Shown here one piece after another: positions 13,912 through 22,349 of a DNA stretch of 44,644 bases. The notes beneath the pieces are model-generated. The model was not told the DNA's origin, did not search any database, and worked only from the letters and a program-made list of their open reading frames with translations. Each line of letters begins with the position of its first letter. Positions within the stretch are counted from its first letter, which is position 1. The stretch is from NCBI GenBank assembly GCA_021413705.1, contig JAIOPX010000068.1, forward strand, positions 1 through 44,644, written 5' to 3'. The DNA comes from Planctomycetota bacterium (lineage in GTDB: Bacteria; Planctomycetota; Planctomycetia; Pirellulales; UBA7805). A program made the position numbers and the translations under genes.

Positions 13912-15048
13912 TTACAAATGCTCGGTCCAGCCGCGCTCTTCCAGTTGGCGCACCAACTCGCGGACGGCTTCTTCGTCATGGCGGTTAGCCACGAGCGTGG
14001 CGTCTGGAGTGTGGACTACGATCAAGTCCTTCACACCGAGCGTAACGATCAGGTGGTCCGGCTGACCGTAGACGATCGAGTTGGCCGTCTTCAGCCCCAG
14101 GTGCTTGGCATCGATCGTGTTTCCTTCGGCGTCGGTCCCGCGAAGTCGTGAGAGAGATTGCCAGTTGCCCAGGTCGTCCCAGTCGAAGGGGGCTTCGATG
14201 ACGGCTACGTCCTTAGCGTGTTCCATGACGGCGTAGTCTATGGAGATACCCTGGAGGGCTTCAAACTCGCGGCGGAAGACCGAATCGAAGTCGCTTTTGC
14301 CCGCAGCCGCGGCGATCCGTTGGAGGTTCTCGACCATCGCCGGCTGCCGCGCACGGAGTTCTTCGACGATCGTGGCCGCGCGCCAGATGAAGATGCCGGA
14401 GTTCCAGTAGTACTTTCCCGATTCCACGTAGCCGCGAGCCACGTCGGCCTTGGGTTTTTCCTTGAATCGCGTGACGGCATAGGCGGGGGCGGCATTCGTA
14501 GTCGGATCGGTCTGGGGCGGCGCCTCGCTTGCCCCAGGCACCCTGCCGCCGGCGTGCGCTGTCAGCGGCGCGCCACGCTCGATATATCCGAATGACTCAG
14601 CAGGATACGTCGGCCGAATTCCGAAGGTTACGATCCTCCGCGGTGCGGCATCCACTAAGGCCACCGCTTGCCGCACGGCTGCTTGGAATTTTTCCGCCGG
14701 CCGGATCACATGATCGGATGGCATGACGAGCATCGTCGCTTCCGGGTCATCGCGCATCACCAAGAGCGCGGCCAAGCCGATGCAGGGAGCCGTATCACGC
14801 TTGGCTGGTTCGCCAAGAACGGCGGCGGCAGGCAATTGCGGCAATTGCTCTCGAACGGCCGACACCAAGCGCTGATTGGTCAGGATGAGCGTCCGCTCGG
14901 GGGGCGCCAGGCTGCTGAGCCGATCGAACGTTCCCTGAAGCAATGTTCGCGTGTCGGCTAGCCTAAGCAATTGCTTGGGCCGATCGGCGCGGCTGGCGGG
15001 CCAGAATCGAGTGCCGGCGCCGCCGGCCATGATGACTGCATGAAGCAT
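13912..15048 (-). CDS. manC: Mannose-1-phosphate guanylyltransferase
   Basis: 378 residues from ATG 15048. Transfers GMP to mannose-1-phosphate to make GDP-mannose for surface polysaccharides. The nucleotidyltransferase signature MAGGAGTRFWPASRADRPKQ is at the N terminus. LVMPSDHVI, RFKEKPK, YYWNSGIFIW and FDWDDLGNWQS follow in the order expected for the GMP family. It is the short, single-domain form without the C-terminal isomerase cupin. A ~25-residue insertion around AHAGGRVPGASEAPPQ interrupts the middle. The next gene upstream also makes nucleotide sugars. An open upstream extension to 15120 is encoded by a repeat and not counted. Confidence 0.88.
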   Translation of the reverse strand: MLHAVIMAGGAGTRFWPASRADRPKQLLRLADTRTLLQGTFDRLSSLAPPERTLILTNQRLVSAVREQLPQLPAAAVLGEPAKRDTAPCIGLAALLVMRDDPEATMLVMPSDHVIRPAEKFQAAVRQAVALVDAAPRRIVTFGIRPTYPAESFGYIERGAPLTAHAGGRVPGASEAPPQTDPTTNAAPAYAVTRFKEKPKADVARGYVESGKYYWNSGIFIWRAATIVEELRARQPAMVENLQRIAAAAGKSDFDSVFRREFEALQGISIDYAVMEHAKDVAVIEAPFDWDDLGNWQSLSRLRGTDAEGNTIDAKHLGLKTANSIVYGQPDHLIVTLGVKDLIVVHTPDATLVANRHDEEAVRELVRQLEERGWTEHL

Positions 15049-15052
15049 ATTT

Positions 15053-15125
15053 GTAGGGTGGGTGCTTGCACTCACCGTCTTTTCTTCGAGGATCGAACCA
15101 GCGTGGGTGAAATCACCCACCCTAC
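15053..15125. repeat. Inverted repeat (GTAGGGTGGGTG type) between two sugar-nucleotide genes
   Basis: GTAGGGTGGGTG at the left is mirrored by CACCCACCCTAC at the right, spaced by about 50 bases. It fills the short gap between manC and the UAP1-like gene and covers the last codons of the latter. Confidence 0.65.
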
Positions 15126-16516
15126 GTGAAATAGGTGTCGCGCGTTATTTTAGTGCCTGAGTTGATCTTAGTCGCTAGCTCGGCTGCGTCGAGAGCAAAT
15201 CGAGGGCTGATTTCCACGCGTACTCCCTCGGCGACCTCTGCGCCGGCGGCAGCCAACCAGCGGCGGGCTTGTGCCATCAGATAGTCTTGCACGTACTCAG
15301 GGGTCTCAATTTTCTCTCCCGGTGCGTTTTTCACGGGTGCAAACGCGGCCGCGGGATCGACTTCCACGACCAACCCACGCGCCGCGTGCGGTAGCAGGTC
15401 GAATATGAACCGCTCCAGCTTGATGGCGTTGGGTTGTTGCGGCTGGACCGTGCGTCCTTGTTCGTCAAGGTACGGCACTTTCTTGAGGGCTCGATGAAGG
15501 GGCAGAGACTGCGGGTCGGCGGCCATACGCTGCAAAAAATCGACCGCGAACATGTGAACGGCAATGCTGCCGGCCCACAGTTTCAAGCCGCCGTCCGGCG
15601 CTCGCTCCGCGGCCGCTTCGGCCGGCAAGTCGCTGTATTCGACAACGCGCATCTGCCCGTCGATGGAAACCACCACGCCCACGCGCTCGCCAGGATCGCG
15701 CTTATTCACCACCTGGAGCGTATATTCGCTCTGGGCCATCAGATGAGCGCCGATGGTTTCTGGATCGCACACTTGGGCCAGCGGATTATCGACCTGAAAA
15801 TAGAACAGGTGCTCGACGCCACGGCGGCGCAGCGCATCGAGCCCGCCGCTGCGCTTCAGCGCCTCCAGCATCCCGCCGTGACCATCGGGACTGAGGGCCA
15901 AGTGGCCGGGTTCGGCCAGCAGCAGCTTGTGCATTTGAGCATCGATCGCCGGGAGCGTTCCCTGGCAGAAGATGTGTACATCGTCCTCCGCCAAACCAAA
16001 GTTTCGCTGTTCACTCAGGTACGCAACGGTCTCGTCATCTGTGGCCGGGCTGGTCATCAGAAACAGCGGCACCGCAGCGCCATAGCGGTCGCGCGTGGCG
16101 ACAATTTTCTCCAACAGGATCTGAAAGAGCGATGCACCGGAGACCGGACCAATGGAAAACATTCCCTTGGGATGGTCGAAACCGAGCCGCGAACCTTGGC
16201 CGCCGGCCACGAGCAGACAGCCCACCTTGCCGGCTGACAGTGCTTCGGCTCCGAGGTGCTGGGCGGATTGAGCCCAGGTTTCGCGATCGGGTTGCTGGAG
16301 CCGAATGGCGGGCGGGATGACGGCCCGACTGAGATCATGAGTTGCATCTTGCCCTGCCCCGGAACGGGCGGCAGTCAGCACGCCTATATCAAGCCGCCGA
16401 ATTTCTTCCCCCAGCTCCTGTTGCTGAACCGGGTTGAGTTTGTCCCAAAACCGCAGCAGGTGCTGTTGGCCATGGGGCTTCAGGAGCGAGATCAGTTCGT
16501 CGTAATCAGATGTCAT
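15122..16516 (-). CDS. UDP-sugar pyrophosphorylase, eukaryotic UAP1-like
   Basis: 464 residues. Type-1 UDPGP fold: LLVAGGQGSRLGFDHPKGMF (~residue 100, uridine and Mg2+ binding), FLMTSPATDDET, LSPDGHGGMLEAL, FYFQVDNPLAQVCDP and NAIKLERFIFDLLP. These are the landmarks of eukaryotic UDP-N-acetylglucosamine pyrophosphorylase (AGX1/UAP1), not of bacterial GlmU or GalU. The reaction is probably UTP + GlcNAc-1-P (or a related hexose-1-P) to UDP-sugar. The stop is four bases before the end of a palindrome separating it from manC. Substrate not certain. Confidence 0.85.
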   Translation of the reverse strand: MTSDYDELISLLKPHGQQHLLRFWDKLNPVQQQELGEEIRRLDIGVLTAARSGAGQDATHDLSRAVIPPAIRLQQPDRETWAQSAQHLGAEALSAGKVGCLLVAGGQGSRLGFDHPKGMFSIGPVSGASLFQILLEKIVATRDRYGAAVPLFLMTSPATDDETVAYLSEQRNFGLAEDDVHIFCQGTLPAIDAQMHKLLLAEPGHLALSPDGHGGMLEALKRSGGLDALRRRGVEHLFYFQVDNPLAQVCDPETIGAHLMAQSEYTLQVVNKRDPGERVGVVVSIDGQMRVVEYSDLPAEAAAERAPDGGLKLWAGSIAVHMFAVDFLQRMAADPQSLPLHRALKKVPYLDEQGRTVQPQQPNAIKLERFIFDLLPHAARGLVVEVDPAAAFAPVKNAPGEKIETPEYVQDYLMAQARRWLAAAGAEVAEGVRVEISPRFALDAAELATKINSGTKITRDTYFT

Positions 16517-16530
16517 GCGATTTCAAAAAA

Positions 16531-16638
16531 TCAGCGGTAGATAAAACGGTAGGCCAAGTAGCACAACACCGGAAAGAGCGCAAAGATAGCCGCGTAGGTA
16601 AAAATGGTCGTCCAAGCGTGTCGGGGCCAGCGTGCCAT
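16531..16638 (-). CDS. 35-residue single-helix membrane protein
   Basis: ATG 16638 opens a short frame, MARWPRHAWTTIFTYAAIFA, then LFPVLCYLAYRFIYR. It is one hydrophobic helix with basic residues at both ends. It lies between two same-strand genes with small gaps (13 bases from the upstream gene's stop, 14 to the next start), exactly filling the space, which favours a real gene. Function unknown; too short for family assignment. Confidence 0.5.
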   Translation of the reverse strand: MARWPRHAWTTIFTYAAIFALFPVLCYLAYRFIYR

Positions 16639-16651
16639 GAAGATACTTGTC

Positions 16652-17533
16652 TCAGGTGCGGCTTTCAACCGCGGAGAAACTGATCAGCGAATCGACTGCC
16701 GCGGCAGCCAAGTGATGCAGCCGAACTTCCAGGCGCGCGCCGTAGGGGAATACCTGGACCTGTTTGATCGTTAGCGCTGGCCCACTGACCACTTTGGCCG
16801 TCCACTGAGGCGTGGCCTCAAATGGCGGGCAGAACGCCACATGCACCACCTCCGTTCGTTGTCCCAGCGCAAACTCCACACGCAAAATTCCCTGGTAAGC
16901 GTCATGGCCGTCCGGCAGGCGGCGCCGCACCAGGTGTTGCGAAACGCCAGTGGGCAGCGACTCCGCATCGGCGGGTAGCACAAGTCGCGATACCTCAACG
17001 TCGCGGCGGCGGACCATCGGCGGCCTGGATGAGACACCGCGAGGCCAACTCAGCCATCGCGCACAGTGATCGCTGTGGCGTATGACCCAGGCTCCGAGCG
17101 CGAGCGAAACGACTTCAGCGAGTGAGAGTGGGAGATAGAGCCAGGCGTCTGCGGCGGCAGTGGTCTGAGGCAGTGAAATGGCAACGGCAGCGAGATAGCA
17201 GGCCAAACCTGGCAGGAGAAATAGAGTCCAGGCCAGCCAGCTCTCGAGGCGGCCACGGTGGGCGAGCCAAGAGAGGAGGCCGGCGGTACGGACGATTCCT
17301 GCCGACGCGGCGAGACTGAGCGAGGCGATGGCAGCGGCTGGGGCGGGGAGCGGCTCAATGAGGCCGCCGCCGAGGCGTCGCGCCAGAAAAAGCAGGGCGA
17401 GTCCCCAGAGGAGGCAGCCGCCGAAGAGGGCGATGCCGAGAAGGATGGATGTGGGGAGTGGCCGTGCCAAGCTGATAGCGCTACCGATGGGTCGATGCCT
17501 CGATAAAGGCGCGGAGGAGAATGCGTTAGGCAA
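16652..17533 (-). CDS. Membrane protein with C-terminal soluble domain, unknown
   Basis: About 293 residues. Four hydrophobic helices (residues ~28-52, ~63-88, ~98-122, ~128-150) are followed by a soluble part from ~residue 170. That part contains VSQHLVRRRLPDGHDAYQGI, RVEFALGQRTEVVHVAFCPP and IKQVQVFPYGARLEVRLHHL, which reads like beta strands. I do not recognise the family. The start is uncertain: no ATG occurs near the N terminus, and the TTG at 17533 is the furthest in-frame option. Same strand as the small membrane gene and the UAP1-like gene downstream, possibly one transcript. Confidence 0.6.
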   Translation of the reverse strand: MPNAFSSAPLSRHRPIGSAISLARPLPTSILLGIALFGGCLLWGLALLFLARRLGGGLIEPLPAPAAAIASLSLAASAGIVRTAGLLSWLAHRGRLESWLAWTLFLLPGLACYLAAVAISLPQTTAAADAWLYLPLSLAEVVSLALGAWVIRHSDHCARWLSWPRGVSSRPPMVRRRDVEVSRLVLPADAESLPTGVSQHLVRRRLPDGHDAYQGILRVEFALGQRTEVVHVAFCPPFEATPQWTAKVVSGPALTIKQVQVFPYGARLEVRLHHLAAAAVDSLISFSAVESRT

Positions 17534-17560
17534 TGACGACCTCCGTGTGCCAACAACGCC

Positions 17561-17592
17561 AACCCCGTCGACTCGCCGGGGGCTAAGACGGC
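17561..17592. repeat. Degenerate copy of the CCCCGGCGACTCGCCGGGG hairpin
   Basis: AACCCCGTCGACTCGCCGGG with GGCTAAGACGGC shares the hairpin's right arm and the TAAGACGGC tail with 11110-11140. It lies in the 88-base gap after metK. Confidence 0.55.
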
Positions 17593-17621
17593 GTAATAGT
17601 GGCTACATGCTGAAATTGAAG

Positions 17622-18788
17622 CTACCGCGACGAAGCAGCGCTGGCTCCGGCAGCTTCGGCCAGTTCAGCGGCTCGGTGCGTCTGTTCCCAGATGAACTCC
17701 GGTTCGCTTCGGCCAAAATGGCCGCCGGCCGCCGTCTTTTGGTAGATGGGCCGCCGCAGGTTGAGATATTCGATAATCCCCCGCGGACGCAGGTCGAACA
17801 ACTCGCGCACCAGTTCGCAAATCCTCGCATCGTCGATGCGCCCCGTCCCCTGCGTATCGACATAGACACTCACTGGTTCGGCGACACCAATGGCATAGGC
17901 CAACTGCACTTCGCAACGATCGGCCAACTCGGCGGCCACAATGTTCTTGGCCACATGACGGGCCATGTAAGCCGCGCTGCGATCAACCTTGGTCGGATCC
18001 TTACCGCTGAAAGCGCCGCCGCCGTGGCGGCCCCAACCGCCGTAGGTGTCCACGATGATCTTGCGACCGGTCAATCCGCAATCGCCGTGCGGGCCACCCA
18101 CTTCGAATCGCCCGGTTGGATTGATGTGATACTTGATGTCGCCACGGACCAGTTCGCTCGGCAACTCGGGAAGAATAATCTTGTTGATCACGAAGTCGCG
18201 GATCGTCTCGTTGCTCACCTCGGGCGTGTGCTGGGTGCTGACCACCACTGTGTCGATGCGCACGGCCCGGTCGTCGTCGTACTCTACCGTGACTTGGCTC
18301 TTGCTATCGGGACGAATCCAGTTGGCTTCCTTCTTCTGCCGGGCTTCGGTGATCCGGTTGATGATGCGGTGGGCCAAGGCGATCGGCAGCGGCATCAACT
18401 CCGGCGTATCGTTGCAGGCGTAGCCAAACATCAGCCCTTGATCCCCTGCCCCGTCGCGGTCCACACCCATGGCGATGTCCGGGCTTTGGCTGTGCAGCAG
18501 CACGTTGACTTTGCATGTGTCGGCAGCGAATCCGATCTTGCCGTCGGTGTAGCCGACATCGCGAATCACCTGCCGGGCGACCTTCTCGTAATCGACCTTG
18601 GCTTTGGAAGTGATCTCACCGGCGAGGCAGCAATAGTCGGTTGTGACCATAGTTTCGCAAGCCACACGGCTCGTCGGATCCTGGGCGAGCAGCGCGTCCA
18701 AAACTCCGTCGGAAATCTGATCGGCCAGCTTGTCAGGGTGCCCCATGCTGACCGATTCGCTCGTGAAGAGATACTTGCCTGATGCCAC
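17622..18788 (-). CDS. metK: S-adenosylmethionine synthetase
   Basis: 388 residues. Makes S-adenosylmethionine from methionine and ATP in the cytoplasm. The signatures [24 protein letters not shown] and [19 protein letters not shown] are intact, and the length is normal. The GTG start at 18788 is supported by a good ribosome site (CGGAGG, 8 bases upstream) and by the standard N terminus [15 protein letters not shown]. Its own promoter is recognisable upstream. The short leader (about 60 bases) leaves no room for a SAM riboswitch. Confidence 0.96.
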   Translation of the reverse strand: MASGKYLFTSESVSMGHPDKLADQISDGVLDALLAQDPTSRVACETMVTTDYCCLAGEITSKAKVDYEKVARQVIRDVGYTDGKIGFAADTCKVNVLLHSQSPDIAMGVDRDGAGDQGLMFGYACNDTPELMPLPIALAHRIINRITEARQKKEANWIRPDSKSQVTVEYDDDRAVRIDTVVVSTQHTPEVSNETIRDFVINKIILPELPSELVRGDIKYHINPTGRFEVGGPHGDCGLTGRKIIVDTYGGWGRHGGGAFSGKDPTKVDRSAAYMARHVAKNIVAAELADRCEVQLAYAIGVAEPVSVYVDTQGTGRIDDARICELVRELFDLRPRGIIEYLNLRRPIYQKTAAGGHFGRSEPEFIWEQTHRAAELAEAAGASAASSR

Positions 18789-18852
18789 GCGAGGGACCTC
18801 CGAAAAAAACCATATTTGGGTGGGAATAGGCGGGCAGCGCCGCGCAGAGTGT

Positions 18853-18882
18853 AGTATAAGCGGATTACCGCCCGGGCGGCAA
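18853..18882 (-). promoter_or_regulatory. Sigma-70-type promoter for metK
   Basis: On the minus strand, TTGCCG (18877-18882) is followed after 18 bases by TATACT (18853-18858), about 65 bases upstream of the metK GTG. It lies just past the waaA stop, so metK can be expressed independently. Confidence 0.55.
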
Positions 18883-18921
18883 CTCGGCTAGTGGTGGGGG
18901 GGTGCTAGTGTACGAGAAGCC

Positions 18922-20250
18922 TCATGCCGCTCGGCTGTGAATCGCCGCATTTGCTGGCAGCAATTCGCAAAGCAACTCGACGGTACGTCCCGTGGCTCCG
19001 CGCCCTTCGGCCACCATCGTGGCAGCACGGCGGCCGAGTTGCTCGGCATAGGCGGGGTCATCGAGGCAGCGGCGGACAAAAGCCGTGAGTTCTTCACCGT
19101 TGCGAATGACGACGGCCGCGTCTCTGCCCAGCATGGCTTCCACGATGTCGCGGAAATTCCAGGTGTTGGGGCCGAAGGATACGGCCGCGCCAAAGGCTGC
19201 CGGCTCGAGCATGTTCTGGCCGCCGCGGTTGCCCAGGCTGCCCCCGACGAAGGCGATGGTGGTCAGTCCCCACCAGGCGGAAAGTTCGCCGACGGTATCC
19301 ACAAGCAGAATCGGTGGCGCAGGGGGAAGCGGCGTTCTCGAAGCTGAATCGAGCTTCGCCAAACCGGTGCGACGTCGCCATGAACAGCCTGACGCATCCA
19401 GCATTCGGGCGACTTCATCAAAGCGCTCTGGATGCCGTGGCACAATGATCAAGCGCAGTTTGGGATGGTTGACCGAAAGCTCGGCGAAGGCGCTCAGCGC
19501 CAGTTGTTCTTCGGGATCTTGAGTGCTGCCGGCCAGCAGCACGACCGCGTCCTCGGGCCAGCGCGTGAGTTTTTGGAGCGCCGTTGTGCGCGGATTGCGG
19601 CGATCCGAGATCGCGCCGTCGAACTTCAGCGAACCGGTGATCTCGACCGACTCCTGGCGAGCTCCCAAGGCCGTGAACCGCTCGGCATACTCGTCGTTCT
19701 GCGCGGCCACCAGATCGAGCGACTGCAGCAGGTGGGCAACCAGCGGGCGGATCCGCCGATAGCCGCGGAAGCTCTTGGCCCCCAACCGGCCGTTGACGAC
19801 AGCCACTTTGGCGCCGTGTCGCCGTGCGGCGTGGATCAAGTTCGGCCACAGTTCCAGTTCGCAGAGCACCAGCAGCTCCGGCCGTAGTCTGTGCATCGCT
19901 TCGGCCACGGCCCAAGTGAAATCCAACGGACAATAGAACCGCGTGTACTCCGGGTAGAGCGTGGCGGCCAGATCGTGCCCAGTCTTGGTCGTCGTTGAAA
20001 TGACGCACTGCACATCCGGCCTCCGCCGAGCAATTTCAGCCACGAGCGGGGCGAGCAACTTCACTTCGCCCACGCTGACGGCGTGCAGCCAGACGCAAGG
20101 GCGATTGCCGGTGCGCGTTGGGCAGCGGCCGAGGAATTTTTCAGTGAAACCCTGGCGATATTTTCCTTTGCGCACGGAAGCGTAAACCAGCCACGGCGAG
20201 GCCAAGGCGATTAGGGCGATGTAGGCGAAATTGAGCATCCAGCCAAACAT
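18922..20250 (-). CDS. waaA: 3-deoxy-D-manno-octulosonic acid (Kdo) transferase
   Basis: About 442 residues from ATG 20250. Transfers Kdo to lipid A precursor in LPS synthesis at the inner membrane. An N-terminal membrane anchor (LNFAYIALIALASPWLVYAS) precedes KGKYRQGFTEKFLGR. VWLHAVSVGEV, CELELWPNLI, GSLKFDG, IIVPRHPERF and FVGGSLGNRGGQNMLEPAAF follow, all typical of WaaA. Its presence implies a Gram-negative type outer membrane. The upstream frame to 20295 (CRVP...) is encoded by a dispersed repeat, so I start at MFGWMLNF. Confidence 0.92.
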   Translation of the reverse strand: MFGWMLNFAYIALIALASPWLVYASVRKGKYRQGFTEKFLGRCPTRTGNRPCVWLHAVSVGEVKLLAPLVAEIARRRPDVQCVISTTTKTGHDLAATLYPEYTRFYCPLDFTWAVAEAMHRLRPELLVLCELELWPNLIHAARRHGAKVAVVNGRLGAKSFRGYRRIRPLVAHLLQSLDLVAAQNDEYAERFTALGARQESVEITGSLKFDGAISDRRNPRTTALQKLTRWPEDAVVLLAGSTQDPEEQLALSAFAELSVNHPKLRLIIVPRHPERFDEVARMLDASGCSWRRRTGLAKLDSASRTPLPPAPPILLVDTVGELSAWWGLTTIAFVGGSLGNRGGQNMLEPAAFGAAVSFGPNTWNFRDIVEAMLGRDAAVVIRNGEELTAFVRRCLDDPAYAEQLGRRAATMVAEGRGATGRTVELLCELLPANAAIHSRAA

Positions 20251-20272
20251 AGGTACTCTGCAGATTCTGTTG

Positions 20273-20437
20273 AACCACAGAGGCACAGAGGGCACGGAGA
20301 AGCCAATGACGAATGTCGAAATCCGAATGACGAACGCGCATTTCCCATTTGGGTTTCGTGCTTCGTCATTCTTTCGTCATTCGTGCTTCGTCATTCAACA
20401 TTCTTCCCCTTCTCTGTGATCTCTGTGACTCTGTGGT
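20273..20437. repeat. Nested inverted repeat (CACAGAGGCACAGAG type), copy B
   Basis: Left arm GAACCACAGAGGCACAGAGG, right arm CTCTGTGATCTCTGTGACTC with TGTGGT. The interior holds a different motif: AATGACGAATGTCGAAATCC at the left and TTCGTCATTCGTGCTTCGTC at the right, again inverted. It fills most of the gap between waaA and 20544. Outer arms match copies at 12538-12704 and 42423-42709. Confidence 0.75.
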
Positions 20438-20543
20438 GAAAAATTTTGCGAGAAATGCGGACTAATCATTTGGCAGCCAGGAAAGCCTATTCCACCGCAG
20501 GGGCGGAATCGTACCGAAAACCAGCCCACCAGGGGAAGAGAAA

Positions 20544-21077
20544 TCAATTCCGGTAGAAATCGACCCAGCGGAGCTGAATGGACGGCGGATTGCCCTCCAA
20601 GAGCTTGGCCTGCAGAGTGATCTCGAAGTGGCCGTCCGTTAGCGGAATCTTTGCTGGGCCGCCGACAATTCGCACATTGTTCCAATAGGGGCTGCTCTTG
20701 TCCAGCGCCGTTTCGACGCCGCCGCGCCGTAGCGAGACGTGGGGAACAGGCTCACCGGTGCTTGGGACGGAGACAAGCAGCGTGACCGCACCGCTGGTGG
20801 CCTCGAACGATTCCAGGCCTTTGAGGTGCATGCGAAGGACGATCGAGTTGGGCCAGCGCTGCCCCACACGTTCAAGTAGAGCGTGGTCAATGCCAACGGG
20901 GCATGTAATGTTCACCGTGGTGGATTGATCTTGCGCGAAGATGGAAACTTTCGTGCCGTTGTCGCGAGAGCCCGTGGCCCGCACGGCGACTGGCTCGCCA
21001 TACACCGATGGCGGCCCAACCATCGCCAGTGCCATACCTGTGAACAACAACCACTGACTTCGCACTGCGGGCCTCAC
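20544..21077 (-). CDS. Exported protein, unknown, coupled to the archaemetzincin-like gene
   Basis: 177 residues from a GTG at 21077. That start overlaps the stop of the upstream protease gene by four bases (GTGA), so the two are translationally coupled. The N terminus VRPAVRSQWLLFTGMALAMV has a basic end and hydrophobic core with likely cleavage near VYG-EPVAV, a signal peptide. The mature part is beta-rich (VRATGSRDNGTKVSIFAQDQ, VTLLVSVPSTGEPVPHVSLR) and ends SIQLRWVDFYRN, like a small beta-sandwich. I do not recognise a family. The overlap suggests a shared role with the protease. Confidence 0.65.
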   Translation of the reverse strand: MRPAVRSQWLLFTGMALAMVGPPSVYGEPVAVRATGSRDNGTKVSIFAQDQSTTVNITCPVGIDHALLERVGQRWPNSIVLRMHLKGLESFEATSGAVTLLVSVPSTGEPVPHVSLRRGGVETALDKSSPYWNNVRIVGGPAKIPLTDGHFEITLQAKLLEGNPPSIQLRWVDFYRN

Positions 21078-22120
21078 TGTTTTGATAGCGCTGCGGCAGA
21101 GTGTTTGTAGAATTTGGCGTCCTCTTCCAACCCGTGCTTCGCGCAAAACTCAGCCAGTTTGCGAAAATGTTCGCTCGGCTGAGTATGCGTAGCCCACCAG
21201 ATTTTGGCGGAACATTCGGGACAAAAAGCCAGCGGACGGCGATCGGATTCGCTGCGGCTGTTCGAGCCGCACATGTTGCACTCGTAGGCCGTGCAGTGCT
21301 CGATCGTGAACATGTGTCCTAACTCGTGGGCGGCAGTTTTGAGCGTTCGCCGCAGACAGAGACGGTACTCGTCCTCGTTGCGGGCCGGATTGCCATTGCG
21401 GGAGATCGACCAGACGCCGACGCGATCTTGCAACGACGCCTGACCGAAGACGAAGTTCCAGCCAGGGCCGGGCCAGAGGTCACTGGCGGTCAGGGCAATC
21501 AGGGCCGCACCATCCTCTGGAAGCCGCTTGGGCATCAGATCGTCGAGCAAATAAGTCGTCAGGATCTGAATTTCGCCGGCATCGGGGCGCTTCGCTTCTG
21601 GAGCGTCGCCCAGAGGGACGGGCAACAAATCATCGAGTGGAAAGGGTGCGCGCGGCTGCGCTTGCGCCGCCTCGGAACCGGGACGCAACCGCTGTGCCTT
21701 CACCGGAATATCGGAAAGCGGTATGGCCGGCAGCGACTTGACCGGTCGGTTGTAGCAGAGGCTTAAGTACTCGCCGGTGAGCCGGACGATTTCCTCCTGC
21801 TTCTCACTAAACGCGCCAACAGGCAGAAGATAAATCGTGCGCCGCTTACCTGTCGGCGTGACCGGCTGGGCTCGGAGATACTGCTCAAAGCTCTGTCCCA
21901 CTTCGGGATGCGTCTTGAGCCAGTCGCCGGGTTGCACCGGCCCCATTTTTTTATGCAGGGGGCGGAGCGTTTCGCGACTGGATTTGATGGAAGAGAGAGA
22001 CGGCCCGGCCGGTTCGGCGGCGGAAATCTGACCAGCGAGCAACAGGATCAGCACAACGAAACCTGGGTGCCATGCCCACGCCTGAGTCAGTACCTTTCTG
22101 ACGCATTGCATCTCGTTCAT
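21074..22120 (-). CDS. Archaemetzincin-like zinc protease, exported
   Basis: 348 residues. Signal peptide or anchor LTQAWAWHPGFVVLILLLAG, probably cleaved after ISA. The zinc site and the second metal cluster of archaemetzincins are evident: HELGHMFTIEHC (~residue 265), C-x4-C-x-M-CGSNS after it, and FCPECSAKIWW. In the usual HExxHxxGxxH motif the third-helix Gly is replaced by Thr here. Archaemetzincins occur in archaea and vertebrates and sporadically in bacteria; substrates are poorly known. A ~130-residue region ahead of the catalytic domain, with PVGAFSEKQEEIVRLTGEYL, matches the family's N-terminal part. Overlaps the following exported gene. Confidence 0.85.
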   Translation of the reverse strand: MNEMQCVRKVLTQAWAWHPGFVVLILLLAGQISAAEPAGPSLSSIKSSRETLRPLHKKMGPVQPGDWLKTHPEVGQSFEQYLRAQPVTPTGKRRTIYLLPVGAFSEKQEEIVRLTGEYLSLCYNRPVKSLPAIPLSDIPVKAQRLRPGSEAAQAQPRAPFPLDDLLPVPLGDAPEAKRPDAGEIQILTTYLLDDLMPKRLPEDGAALIALTASDLWPGPGWNFVFGQASLQDRVGVWSISRNGNPARNEDEYRLCLRRTLKTAAHELGHMFTIEHCTAYECNMCGSNSRSESDRRPLAFCPECSAKIWWATHTQPSEHFRKLAEFCAKHGLEEDAKFYKHSAAALSKQ

Positions 22121-22349
22121 GATAACGCCCTATTACCACTTTCGCGCGGACATGCAATTCTTGGGATCGGTGTCGGCCTCGGAACATGCCCACGTGAACT
22201 GCGTCATGGGAATCATCGGTTGCATTGCACGGATTCCGGCCATTGGTCGCTGGCAGACGTGGACATGGCACCCATCATGCTATGCCACCCATGGTTGGAC
22301 GCGATGGTTTTCACTCACGCCCCCGGCGACTCGCGCCGTGTGCCGGAGG
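22121..22349. other. Intergenic stretch with a degenerate hairpin repeat
   Basis: The gap between the protease start and the secA stop holds only a copy of the GGCGACTCGC hairpin family at 22319-22357, which also contributes the secA stop codon. No gene is apparent. Confidence 0.4.

Noticed and set aside
18789..18852. SAM riboswitch upstream of metK
   Set aside because: The predicted leader is only about 60 bases and shows no multi-helix pattern.
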